Assembly (NCBI GenBank): GCA_037447605.1
Contig: CM074811.1
Coordinates: 3,116,131 to 3,149,613 of the forward strand
Direction of reading: 5' to 3'
Source of the DNA: Zygnema circumcarinatum
Lineage: Eukaryota > Streptophyta > Zygnematophyceae > Zygnematales > Zygnemataceae
DNA: 33,483 nt
The translations under genes were made by a program, and so were the position numbers. The notes under the pieces are model-generated. The model made no database searches. It was not told where the DNA came from and saw nothing but the letters and a program-made list of their open reading frames with translations. Positions 11,939 through 19,993 of this stretch are shown here, one piece after another (position 1 is the first letter of the stretch; each line of letters begins with the position of its first letter).

Positions 11939-13774
11939 CCCCTCTCTCTCTCTCTCACCTCTCTCACTCTCTATCCTGCCCGCAGTGGTCACCCGACAAG
12001 GCGGGCGTTTTCGGAAGTTGTGCTGACGACGGACTCGTCAACATATGGGACGTGACAGCTGTCACGAGCAAACAGCCACATGGATCGCGGGCTCCCCCGG
12101 GTCTCCTCTTTCAGCACTTGGGCCACAGGTGGGACCCAAAACCCTAAAACCCTAAGAAATATATAGGGTTAACCTATAATCCCCAAAGCCCCGCAACCAC
12201 GAAACCTATGCAATTCCGGATAGCGGGAGTTTCATTTTTGAGCTCAATAATCGGTAACTTCAGGATCTTGAGAAACGTTAGATTTTCAGAATTGCAGAAT
12301 TTAGAGTCAAACCCTAAAAACCCTAAGAACCGTAAAACTGTAAAACCGTAAAACCTCAAACTTTCAAACGTGAACGGACGTGCGGACTGACTCCATGTTT
12401 GGAATTTGTGCTTTCCTGTTCTCCAATGGGAGCAGAGAAAAGGTGTCCGAATTTCAGTGGAATCCTCTGAACCCCTGGACGGTGATTAGCTCGTCCATAG
12501 ACTCTGGGAGAGTGGGAGGAGGCACTCTGCAAGTGTGGCGAGTGAGCGATCTCGTTTATCTCTCTGAGGGAGAGGCCCGGGCGGAGCTGCAAAGGATGAA
12601 GGCTATGGCGGCTGGGAAAGAGCCGCCAACAGCGGTAGGGCCGCCTCTAGAGGAAGAGGCTAAGAAGGCTGAAGAGGAGGAGGAGGAAGGAGACGAAGGG
12701 GAAGACAGAACGGAAGGGACAGCGGGAGAGAACATGGAAGAGAGGGAGGAGGAGGAAGAAGACGAAGCGGAAGAGAGAACGGAGGGGAGAGCGGGAGAGA
12801 ACATGGAAGAGAGGGAGGAGGAGGAAGAAGACGAAGCGGAAGAGAGAACGGAGGGGAGAGCGGGAGAGAACATGGAAGAGAGGGAGGAGGAGGAAGAAGA
12901 CGAAGCGGAAGAGAGAACGGAGGGGAGAGCGGGAGAGAACATGGAAGAGAGGGAGGAGGAGGAAGACGACGGAGCGGAAGAGAGAACGGAGGGGAGAGCG
13001 GGAGAGAACATGGAAGAGAGGGAGGAGGAGGAAGAAGACGAAGCGGAAGAGAGAACGGAGGGGAGAGCGGGAGAGAACATGGAAGAGAAGGAGGAGGTGG
13101 AGGAGGAGGCCATGGAGGAAGGCATGGAAGAGGTGGGGGACTGTGATACGGAGGACAGAGCAAAGGTCGGTATAGGAGGGGTGGAGGGAGATGGAGAAGG
13201 AGAAGGAGAAGGAGAGGAGCAGCAGCAGGGAAGTGTAAGTAGTGGAGGGGAACACATGGAACGGTCTGCTGAACAAGAAACGGAACTGGTTGAAGAAGGA
13301 CACACGGAGCAGGTTTCTATGGAAGAGGAAGCAGAACGGCTGACGGAAAAGGACACGGAACAGGCTAGTCCAAAGGAGGACATGGAACTACCGACAGAAA
13401 GGATTACAGAACAGTCAAGGGGTGAAAATATGGAGCAGGTGTCTATGGGAGAGAAGATGGAAGTTTGTTCGACGGAAAAGGATAGTGAACCGTTGAGAGA
13501 AGGAAATGAGGAACTAACTCCAACGGATGAGGACATGGAACAAGTGGAAGACGAAACAACAGAACTGCCTTCAACGAGAGTCGACATGGAGCAACCGAAG
13601 GAAGAAGACACGGAACTGCCTTCAAAGGAGGAGCACATGGAACAGCCTTCAACGGAAAAAGAGACGGATGGACTAAACGAAGAAACTGTGGAAATGCCTT
13701 CAACGGAAAAGGACATGGAACCGACGATGGAAGGAAGCACAGAACCGCCTTCTACTGAAAAAGCCACGGAATAA
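5069..13774 (+). CDS. MSI4: FVE/MSI4-type (RBBP4/7 family) histone-binding WD40 protein with long acidic tail
   Basis: Nine exons: 5069-5169, 5713-5821, 6659-6856, 8099-8149, 8497-8634, 9844-10005, 11573-11779, 11986-12128 and 12436-13774. All are GT-AG with compatible phases, giving 815 residues. The N-terminus carries the histone-H4-binding helix of this family (KWKSNIPLTYDWFLNHHLVW). SEQTDGSVPNTL, HPGEVNRIRALP, ATHTDGPEVFLW, GHTENAEFALA, LSGGRDKCVALWDL, GHRDTVEDVQFSPTS, CSVADDSCLILWDSR, WSPDKAGVFGSCADDGL and GGGTLQVWRVSDLVY follow in the order of plant FVE/MSI4. These proteins are nuclear scaffolds of histone deacetylase and related chromatin complexes. The propeller ends near residue 428. 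About 385 further residues are Glu/Thr-rich and absent from typical FVE/MSI4 proteins (about 500 aa): six 23-residue repeats (459-596), then a degenerate motif resembling MEQPSTEKD. The exon 6 start (9844) is chosen by phase and family fit; its acceptor pyrimidine tract is weak. Confidence 0.9.
5170..5520. repeat. CTCTCTCCCT microsatellite in FVE-like intron 1
   Basis: Sense-strand pyrimidine tract starting about 25 bases after the donor and covering most of intron 5170-5712. Long open frames on both strands here are low-complexity artefacts. Confidence 0.85.
5830..6645. repeat. Degenerate CCCTAA-type repeats in FVE-like intron 2
   Basis: The intron 5822-6658 is largely spaced, drifted copies of AACCCTAAACCC and ACCCCTAACCC, interrupted by AT-rich sequence near the donor. 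Confidence 0.75.
6875..7830. repeat. Telomere-like minisatellite in forward and inverted blocks (FVE-like intron 3)
   Basis: A unit of roughly 45 to 75 bases combines (GGGTTA)n, a GGTCGGCCTGCAAGGGG-like core and a GGAGGGAGGGAG run. About nine forward copies lie at 6880-7445. About four copies follow in reverse-complement orientation at 7450-7735 (CTTGTAGGCCGGTCAAACCC...), then two forward again to about 7810. Everything lies inside intron 6857-8098. The rest of that intron to about 8060 is GGGGAGG-rich. Confidence 0.85.
8640..8775. repeat. CT/GT microsatellite directly after FVE-like exon 5 donor
   Basis: Two (CT)n blocks, each ending in TGTGTGAGAGAG, form a short tandem duplication at about 8660-8720 and 8730-8785. 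They lie in intron 8635-9843. The intron then turns purine-rich to about 9000 and ends in AT-rich, drifted CCCTAA-like sequence. Confidence 0.75.
10010..11570. repeat. Purine tract followed by complementary pyrimidine tract filling FVE-like intron 6
   Basis: Intron 10006-11572 begins with about 370 bases of GGGAGGG/GGAGAG purines (10010-10385). It passes through a short TAACCCTAACCC region (10430-10600) and ends in about 930 bases of CTCCCTCCCT pyrimidines (10635-11560). The two tracts are broadly complementary. Open frames of up to 439 codons here are Pro/Ser/Leu or Arg/Glu/Gly low complexity. Confidence 0.85.
11860..11970. repeat. (CT)n microsatellite upstream of FVE-like exon 8
   Basis: A nearly pure CT run in the short intron 11780-11985. 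It serves as the polypyrimidine region before the acceptor at 11985. Confidence 0.8.
12701..13114 (+). repeat. Coding minisatellite, six 69-bp units, in the FVE-like tail
   Basis: Six in-frame copies of a 23-codon unit (EERTEGRAGENMEE, then a Glu run, ending DEA). Copies 2 and 3 are identical in translation. Copy 1 has EDRTEGTAG, copy 4 ends DDGA, and copy 6 diverges to EEKEEVEEEAM. The unit length is a multiple of three, so copy-number change would preserve the frame. Confidence 0.9.
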
Positions 13775-14719
13775 TTTTTAGAAGGTAATACGAAACTGGG
13801 TCAATTGAAAAGGACAAGGCTCGCCTTTCCTGGAAGAGGACACAACTGAGCCTCTGGGAAGGAAACGTGGAGCAGCGTTCCACAGGAAAGCATAGAACAG
13901 CGTCTGAAGAAGTGGAAAGAATCTCCACATCAACACGTCATATTGAAAGGCGAAATTTCGTTTCTCTGGTTAATTTTTAGAAAGTTTTTTGGGGAAACCC
14001 TCCATCCTTCCCCCATCCCTCTTCTCATCCTATCTTCGCATGTTACAAATAATTTGGGTGTTTCGGATTATAATGTCTTTCTAATTTTTTTCTAAGTTAT
14101 GGCCCGACTTGTTCATCTTTTTCATTTTTATACTTTCTCATTTACGTGCGAATGTGTGAGAGAGTAAGAGAGAGAGTGAGGAAAAGAGAGAGCATGGTCA
14201 AAAAATGTGCTACATTATGCTTCTAGAGTCCTAGCCATGTACCCAGCATAGACCATAACCCTAAAATAATCCTTCACCCCCACAACCACAAATAACAACC
14301 AGAGCTACCCTAAGCCCTAGTACTGAACCCTAAACACTAAACCCTAAACATTCACGTAGCCACCTCATATAAAGTTACTATTAGTTTTCTCCGCCGCCCC
14401 TCCCCTCGGTGTGCCCCAACTCCGCTTCCCATTCACCGTCTCCGTTCCACAAACCCGAACTCCGTCCGGCCCAAAGACACGTTCCGATGCCCACATTCCT
14501 ATACCCATATGGAACGCCTCCCTGACCTCCCCTCCCTCTCCTCCCTCCCTCCCTTCCCTCCCTCTCCTCCCTCCCTCCCTCCCTTCCCTCCCTCTCCTCC
14601 CTCCCTCCTCCCCCTCCCCCTCCCCTCCCCTCCCCTCCCTCCCTCCCTTCCCTCCCTCTCCTCCCTCCCTCCCTCCCTCCCTCCCTCCCTCCCTCCCTCC
14701 CTCCCTGGCCCTGGGCCTT
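13775..14719. other. Convergent spacer: 3' region of FVE-like gene and 3' region of ARF gene
   Basis: The first 150 bases contain frameshifted remnants of the FVE-like tail repeat. An AT-rich stretch (13960-14220) is the probable 3' UTR. A few CCCTAA copies follow at 14250-14350. A CTCCCTCC tract (about 14520-14705) runs up to the ARF stop codon. No separate gene was recognised. Confidence 0.6.
14520..14705. repeat. CTCCCTCC pyrimidine tract next to ARF stop codon
   Basis: Simple tetranucleotide-like repeats ending 15 bases from the ARF stop, in its 3' UTR or downstream DNA. Open frames of up to 182 codons spanning it are artefacts. Confidence 0.8.
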
Positions 14720-17290
14720 CTATGCTGCCGTGGTGGATACGACCGAGGTGGGGATGCCCTGTCCCTGCATGCGCTTGAGCGTGGTCGCGAGCCAGTCGAG
14801 GCCCTCATAGAGGCCGTCGCCCTTCGGCGCGCACGTCCCCTGCACGTGCCACACGCGCCGCTCCAACTGGGGGAGGCCCAAGGCCTCGCAGACCTGCTTC
14901 GGGCTAAGGGCACCCTTCTGAAAAGAGGGAGGGAAGGGAAGAAGAGGAGAAAATAAAATTAGGGTTTGGGTTGGGATTAGGGTTAGGGTTAGGAGTTAGG
15001 AGTTAGGAGTTAGGGTTAGGGTTAGGGTTAGGGTTAGGAGTTAGGAGTTAGGAGTTAGGAGTTAGGAGTTAGGAGTTAGGAGTTAGGAGTTAGGAGTTAG
15101 GAGTTAGGAGTTAGGAGTTAGGAGTTAGGAGTTAGGGTTAGGGTTAGGGTTAGGGTTAGGGTTAGGGTTAGGGTTAGGAAGATTTTGGGGTTAGGGTTAG
15201 GGTTAGGGTTAGGGTTAGGGTTAGGGTTAGGAAGATTTTGGGGTTAGGGTTAGGGTTAGGGTTAGGGTTAGGGTTAAGGATAGGGTTAGGGTCAGGGTTA
15301 AGGGTTAGGAAGATTTTGGGGATAAGGTCACCCTTCTACGCAGAGGGAGGGAAGGGAAGGGGGGGGGGGGGTTGGAGTGTGTAGAGTTTGGGGCTTTGAG
15401 TTTAGGGCTAAGGGTTCGGAGGACATTGAGGGTACGGGCATCCTTCTGCGCAGAAGGAGGGACAGGGGGTAGGGGTGTAGGATTTAGGGTTTGGGGTCCG
15501 GTGGATATTAGGGGGTAAGGGCATCATTCAGCACAAATGGACAGGATTAAGGGTTTTGGGTCAGGGTTTATGGTTTCAGGTTTAGGATTTGGTGGATTTT
15601 AAGATTTTGTAGGTTTGGGACTGAAGGTCTTTGCATTGTGATTTGAAATTGGTGGGCACCCGCCTCTCCCTCCCTCCCTCCGTCCCCCCTCTCTCAAACC
15701 TAAAGGAGGGCCTCTCTCACCATGTCCTGCTTGTTTGCAAAGACAAGAATGGCGCTGTTTCGCATGAGGGGATCATGCACGATGGTCTGCAAAAGGAGAG
15801 AGAGTGGCGGAGAAGGGGACAGCAAAGTTCAGAAAAGTAGCAAAAAGGAAATTGTCACAAGAAAAGAAATGGAGAGGGACTGAAAAAACTCAGCGAAACA
15901 TCGCACCATCATATGTTCACTGATACGCAAAAAAACTCCCAAAAACTCTAAAAATGACAGGAAAAAGAGAGAGAGTCGTGAGAGAGAGTGTGCGCATGGG
16001 AGGGAGAGCGGGAGAGGAAGCGAGAGAGGGAGTTCCACCTTGAACTCCGAGGCAGCCTTATCCACTCTCTCCTTGTCCAGGGAGTCCACGACATATATCT
16101 GCAAACGAAAGAAAGCAGAATGTAAACAAGGGGACAACATTCGATTAATCGATNNNNNNNNNNNNNNNNNNNNNNNNNNNNNNNNNNNNNNNNNNNNNNN
16201 NNNNNNNNNNNNNNNNNNNNNNNNNNNNNNNNNNNNNNNNNNNNNNNNNNNNNNNNNNNNNNNNNNNNNNNNNNNNNNNNNNNNNNNNNNNNNNNNNNNN
16301 NNNNNNNNNNNNNNNNNNNNNNNNNNNNNNNNNNNNNNNNNNNNNNNNNNNNNNNNNNNNNNNNNNNNNNNNNNNNNNNNNNNNNNNNNNNNNNNNNNNN
16401 NNNNNNNNNNNNNNNNNNNNNNNNNNNNNNNNNNNNNNNNNNNNNNNNNNNNNNNNNNNNNNNNNNNNNNNNNNNNNNNNNNNNNNNNNNNNNNNNNNNN
16501 NNNNNNNNNNNNNNNNNNNNNNNNNNNNNNNNNNNNNNNNNNNNNNNNNNNNNNNNNNNNNNNNNNNNNNNNNNNNNNNNNNNNNNNNNNNNNNNNNNNN
16601 NNNNNNNNNNNNNNNNNNNNNNNNNNNNNNNNNNNNNNNNNNNNNNNNNNNNNNNNNNNNNNNNNNNNNNNNNNNNNNNNNNNNNNNNNNNNNNNNNNNN
16701 NNNNNNNNNNNNNNNNNNNNNNNNNNNNNNNNNNNNNNNNNNNNNNNNNNNNNNNNNNNNNNNNNNNNNNNNNNNNNNNNNNNNNNNNNNNNNNNNNNNN
16801 NNNNNNNNNNNNNNNNNNNNNNNNNNNNNNNNNNNNNNNNNNNNNNNNNNNNNNNNNNNNNNNNNNNNNNNNNNNNNNNNNNNNNNNNNNNNNNNNNNNN
16901 NNNNNNNNNNNNNNNNNNNNNNNNNNNNNNNNNNNNNNNNNNNNNNNNNNNNNNNNNNNNNNNNNNNNNNNNNNNNNNNNNNNNNNNNNNNNNNNNNNNN
17001 NNNNNNNNNNNNNNNNNNNNNNNNNNNNNNCTCCCTCCCTCCCTCCCTCCCTCCCTCCCTCCCTCCCTCCCTCCATTCCTTCTCTTTCTCCCTCTGATTT
17101 AGGCTTCTGTCAGTCGTATAAAGTTCCGATAAGGGATGCCAAACAAAAACAAGCCAGTTTTCCCTTCTCAAGTCTTCTTTTTTTTGCCCTTTAACTGAAT
17201 TCAGTTGAACAGTAACTGAAACGAGAACTGTACCCGCATTTCCTTGTTGCCAAAAAAACTGTCGAAAAGTTTTCGAAACGCTTGACCCAT
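14720..17290 (-). CDS. ARFB1: ARF-family small GTPase (plant ARFB1-like), middle exon(s) lost in assembly gap
   Basis: Exons seen in transcript order: 17290-17234, 16098-16039, 15786-15721 and 14917-14720. The first encodes MGQAFRKLFDSFFGNKEMR; Gly2 is the expected myristoylation site on the amphipathic N-terminal helix. The second encodes IYVVDSLDKERVDKAASEFK. The third carries the guanine-specificity motif FANKQDM (NKQD). The last has GALSPKQVCEALGL, the TCA motif of the G5 loop (QGTCAPKGDGLYEGLDWL) and a 15-residue tail to the TAG at 14722. All junctions are GT-AG in phase 0. The P-loop, both switches and the WDVGGQE region (about residues 20-87) are missing and must fall in the gap 16154-17030. 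ARFs recruit coats and effectors in vesicle traffic at Golgi, endosome and plasma membranes. The complete protein should be near 194 residues. Nothing visible suggests loss of function. Confidence 0.9.
14955..15310. repeat. Perfect interstitial TTAGGG array mixed with TTAGGAG units
   Basis: Located in the last ARF intron (14918-15720). Blocks of pure TTAGGG hexamers alternate with a run of about 14 TTAGGAG heptamers (15030-15135) and with two AAGATTTTGGGG interruptions. It is far less drifted than the other telomere-like tracts here. The CACCCTTCTGCGCAGA-type segment near the last exon acceptor recurs in drifted form at about 15330, 15435 and 15510. Confidence 0.85.
16154..17030. other. Assembly gap (877 N)
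   Basis: A run of undetermined bases inside the ARF gene. The right flank is a CTCCCTCC repeat (17031-17075), probably why assembly broke here. Confidence 1.
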
Positions 17291-17788
17291 GGTGCCCACC
17301 GCCGTCCCCTGCTCCGAAAATAAGTTGGAACATAATTTTTTACTTACAAAAAAATCAATTGAAAAAAAACGAGGAATAACAGAAGAAAGAAAAATTGATC
17401 CAAAAGATGGAAAATCCTAAATCTGCAACCGCGTTTATTTTTATTTTTTTTTTAACGAAAGTATGAAAGTTCAGCTCCAAAACAAAGTTATCCTCTCGAT
17501 GCGGAGCACACAAAAAATAAACCAAATTACAAAAAAAAAAATATGATAACAAAAAAGGTAACTTTCTTCTCCTCGTATAGCTTCGTCCAGTAAAAATAAA
17601 AAAAGAAATAAAAAAAATTGTCCTTTTCATACCCCCTTGCATATGAGTGCTGCCGAAACTCTCACCGAGGGGGTAAGGTAAGCACTCCCAAACTCCAAAA
17701 GGATAAATTTGAAGTTCGCAGATCGGCGACCACTCTTTGCAACACTCTTTCAGTCTGCCCAAAATTCGCCTCTAAACAAACAACGAAG

Positions 17789-17827
17789 GTTGACCGAACA
17801 GTGACCAGATGTTGACCGAAGATTGAC
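17789..17827 (+). promoter_or_regulatory. Cluster of TTGAC(C) words (W-box-like) upstream of ARF
   Basis: TTGACCGAA occurs twice (about 17790 and 17812), with TGACC between and TTGAC at 17823, all within 40 bases. TTGAC is the core of W-boxes bound by WRKY factors in the green lineage. It lies about 500 bases upstream of the ARF start. This rests on motif matching only. Confidence 0.25.
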
Positions 17828-19478
17828 TAAAGGATTGATTAACTCTCGTCCAGCGAAACAAGTGCAGAGAGTTTCTCTGCACATATGGAAGAAAGCAAAA
17901 GGAAACTGAGTGCGAGGAAGAAGGAGAGTAAGGATGACGGAAATTTTAACTTAGAACTTTGTTAAGGTTTTGCAAGGAGCCTTCCAGTGAAATGCACGGA
18001 AAAAGTAATGTGAGATACATGGAAACCAATTGTCCCATTTTGTATCGGCGATTTCTTTGAGAGAAGATTATCTGACCAGATTCCATGAGCAGTGGGAACT
18101 GAGAATAGTTGTAAATGACGGAGCTTGACAAGCTCGCAGCCATCCTTACCACCTTAGCCATCCTTGCCTCTCTCTCTCTCTCCCTCTCTCTCTCTCTCGC
18201 TCTCTCTCTGATCCCCTCCTCTCTCATCACCCCCCCAACACGCTGCTCTCTGCTCCCTTTCCCTCCGACCTCCCGGTTTCTTCATCTCCACCCTCTCTAT
18301 CTCTCTGCCTCCACCCTGCTTCTCACCATTCATACTCAATTGACCCACCTCTGCCCCCCTTATCCTCCCTCCTAACTTCACCTCTGCCAACCTAACTCGG
18401 TCTATCGACGCTTCGCTTCCTACCTCCTTAGTTATGCTCCTAACTCCCCACCTCCATCCCTCCCTCACTCCCTCCCTCCCGCCCTCTCGCTCCCTTTCTC
18501 CCTTCGACGCTTCGTTTCTCCCTCCTCACCCCCACCCTAACTCCCTCCTTCCCTGCTCCCCTCCCTCCCCCAGCGTCACTCCCTTCCTCCCGCCCCCTTC
18601 CTGCCTCGATAGCCTCTCTCTTTTCCTGCTTCCCTTCCTCAATCCAGCAAATGCAGTGGCTCCAAACATTGTTTTTTCCGAGCCCTTATCGCTTCCACAA
18701 CCCAAGTCATGCATGTGGACAGTTCGACCTCATCTTCCAAAACCCATCGTATGTCATCAAACATCAGCAAACCGCAGTTTGGTTCAACCTCCCAAAACAA
18801 CGACCAGCACGTGCATGTGCATGTGCCGAACACTGAGGAACATCGAACTAAGCATTCAAAGAGCTAGCAAACAGAAAAAAAATAACCCTTAAAAAACATG
18901 AATCCTGAACCTAACCCTAGTACCGAACATGATATTGATTTTGAATCCTAATCCTAATCCTGACCCAACCCTAACCCTAACCCTAACTCTAACCACGTAG
19001 GGCATTCGGCCCACCAGCACCACTTACCTCCACTTCCTTCCTCAAAAACACATCAAAACAATACATTCAGGCATCCCAGTATTCAGTATCCCTAGATCCT
19101 TCCTGAAACGAATGCTATTTCCCCAGAAAACTAACCCTAAATCAGCACATCCTTTTATCCTCCTGAATCCCCTTCAGCCGACTGAACACCCAACAGCAAC
19201 GCACTGCCAATCCAAGCGCCTATTTTCCCGAGTTTCATGAATCCCCCTCCCTACCTATAGCCCGCGCCCCCTCCTTCCCGCTGCAGCAGAGCAGAGCCGC
19301 GCGCCTCTCCTCGGCAGCCATGGATGCCCTCCTCCCGCAAGCTATCGCCCCCTCCCTCCCTGCCAGGCCTCCCTCTGCAGCAACATGGCCAGGCCCACTG
19401 TCCGGAAGTGTACAAAAAATGTACGGCTTGTGTACGGATGATACAGCACCTCCTGCGGACATGCCATGCTCCATGCCA

Positions 19479-19510
19479 TGTCACGTCACGCCACGTCACG
19501 TCACGTCATG
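19479..19510 (+). promoter_or_regulatory. ACGT-core cluster upstream of GNAT gene
   Basis: Four ACGT cores lie in about 30 bases (TCACGTCACGCCACGTCACG and continuation). A G-box (GCCACGTGT, near 19580) and GACGTGGCG (near 19600) follow. These are typical bZIP target words, about 400 to 500 bases before the putative GNAT ATG. Confidence 0.35.
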
Positions 19511-19993
19511 CCCAGTCATGGTATGCCATGCCATGGCCATGTGAGGCCATGCACATGGCCGGGCCAGTCAATGAGGTTCTGCCACGTGTAAAATGTGTAG
19601 ACGTGGCGAACTACCATTCGCGGATGGTCGCGCCTGGCGCTGATTCGCAAGGGCGAAAGGCGAATTTCCCGCCGTGTCGACCTGGGGGAGAGAGGGGGAA
19701 GAGGGCGAGAGAGACAGGGAGGGGGAGGGAGAGGGAGACAGGGAGAGGGACAGGGAAAAAGAGGAAGAGAGAGGGAGAGGGAGAGCGAGAGAGAGACTGG
19801 GAAGGAGAGGGAGAGAGGAGAGAGGAGAGTGGAGTGGAGGAAGCCGGAAACGACATGAAAAAGGAGAGACGGGAGTGTGGGAGGGAGGGAAGGAGAGAGA
19901 GAGAGGGGGAGAGATTCGCCTGAGAGGGGCCCTGCTCTGTGAGCCGTCGATCAGCGCAGACATTGCGGTCCGACAGTCAGCAGAGCGGCAGCC

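Larger units (their letters stand above)
17291..19993. other. Divergent spacer between ARF and GNAT genes
   Basis: About 2.7 kb. 17340-17960 is AT-rich with A/T homopolymers. 18160-18640 is pyrimidine-rich. 18900-19000 has a few CCCTAA copies. 19250-19680 is GC-rich with repeated ACGT and CCATG words. 19680-19915 is a GA-rich tract. Short open frames occur at 17946-18230 and 18434-18892, but none has a recognisable domain or convincing splice structure. Confidence 0.5.

Noticed and set aside
12701-13114. Regular repeats considered as a CRISPR array
   Set aside because: Units are contiguous 69-bp in-frame coding repeats without unique spacers, in a eukaryotic gene.
12556-13767. 403-codon minus-strand Ser-rich frame, with others opposite the FVE-like tail
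   Set aside because: Shadow of the Glu-rich coding strand (GAA/GAG read as TTC/CTC). No domain or splice evidence.
15829-17333. Long frames of 384-461 codons across the N run
   Set aside because: Most of their length is undetermined sequence; only the ARF exons inside are real.
18434-18892. Plus-strand 152-codon frame and opposite minus-strand frames
   Set aside because: The first part is pyrimidine low complexity, and the remainder (18650-18840) shows no known motif or clear splice boundaries on either strand.
19324-19923. 199-codon plus-strand frame before the GNAT gene
   Set aside because: It consists of repeated ACGT/CCATG words followed by a GA tract, with no domain. It is better read as promoter sequence.
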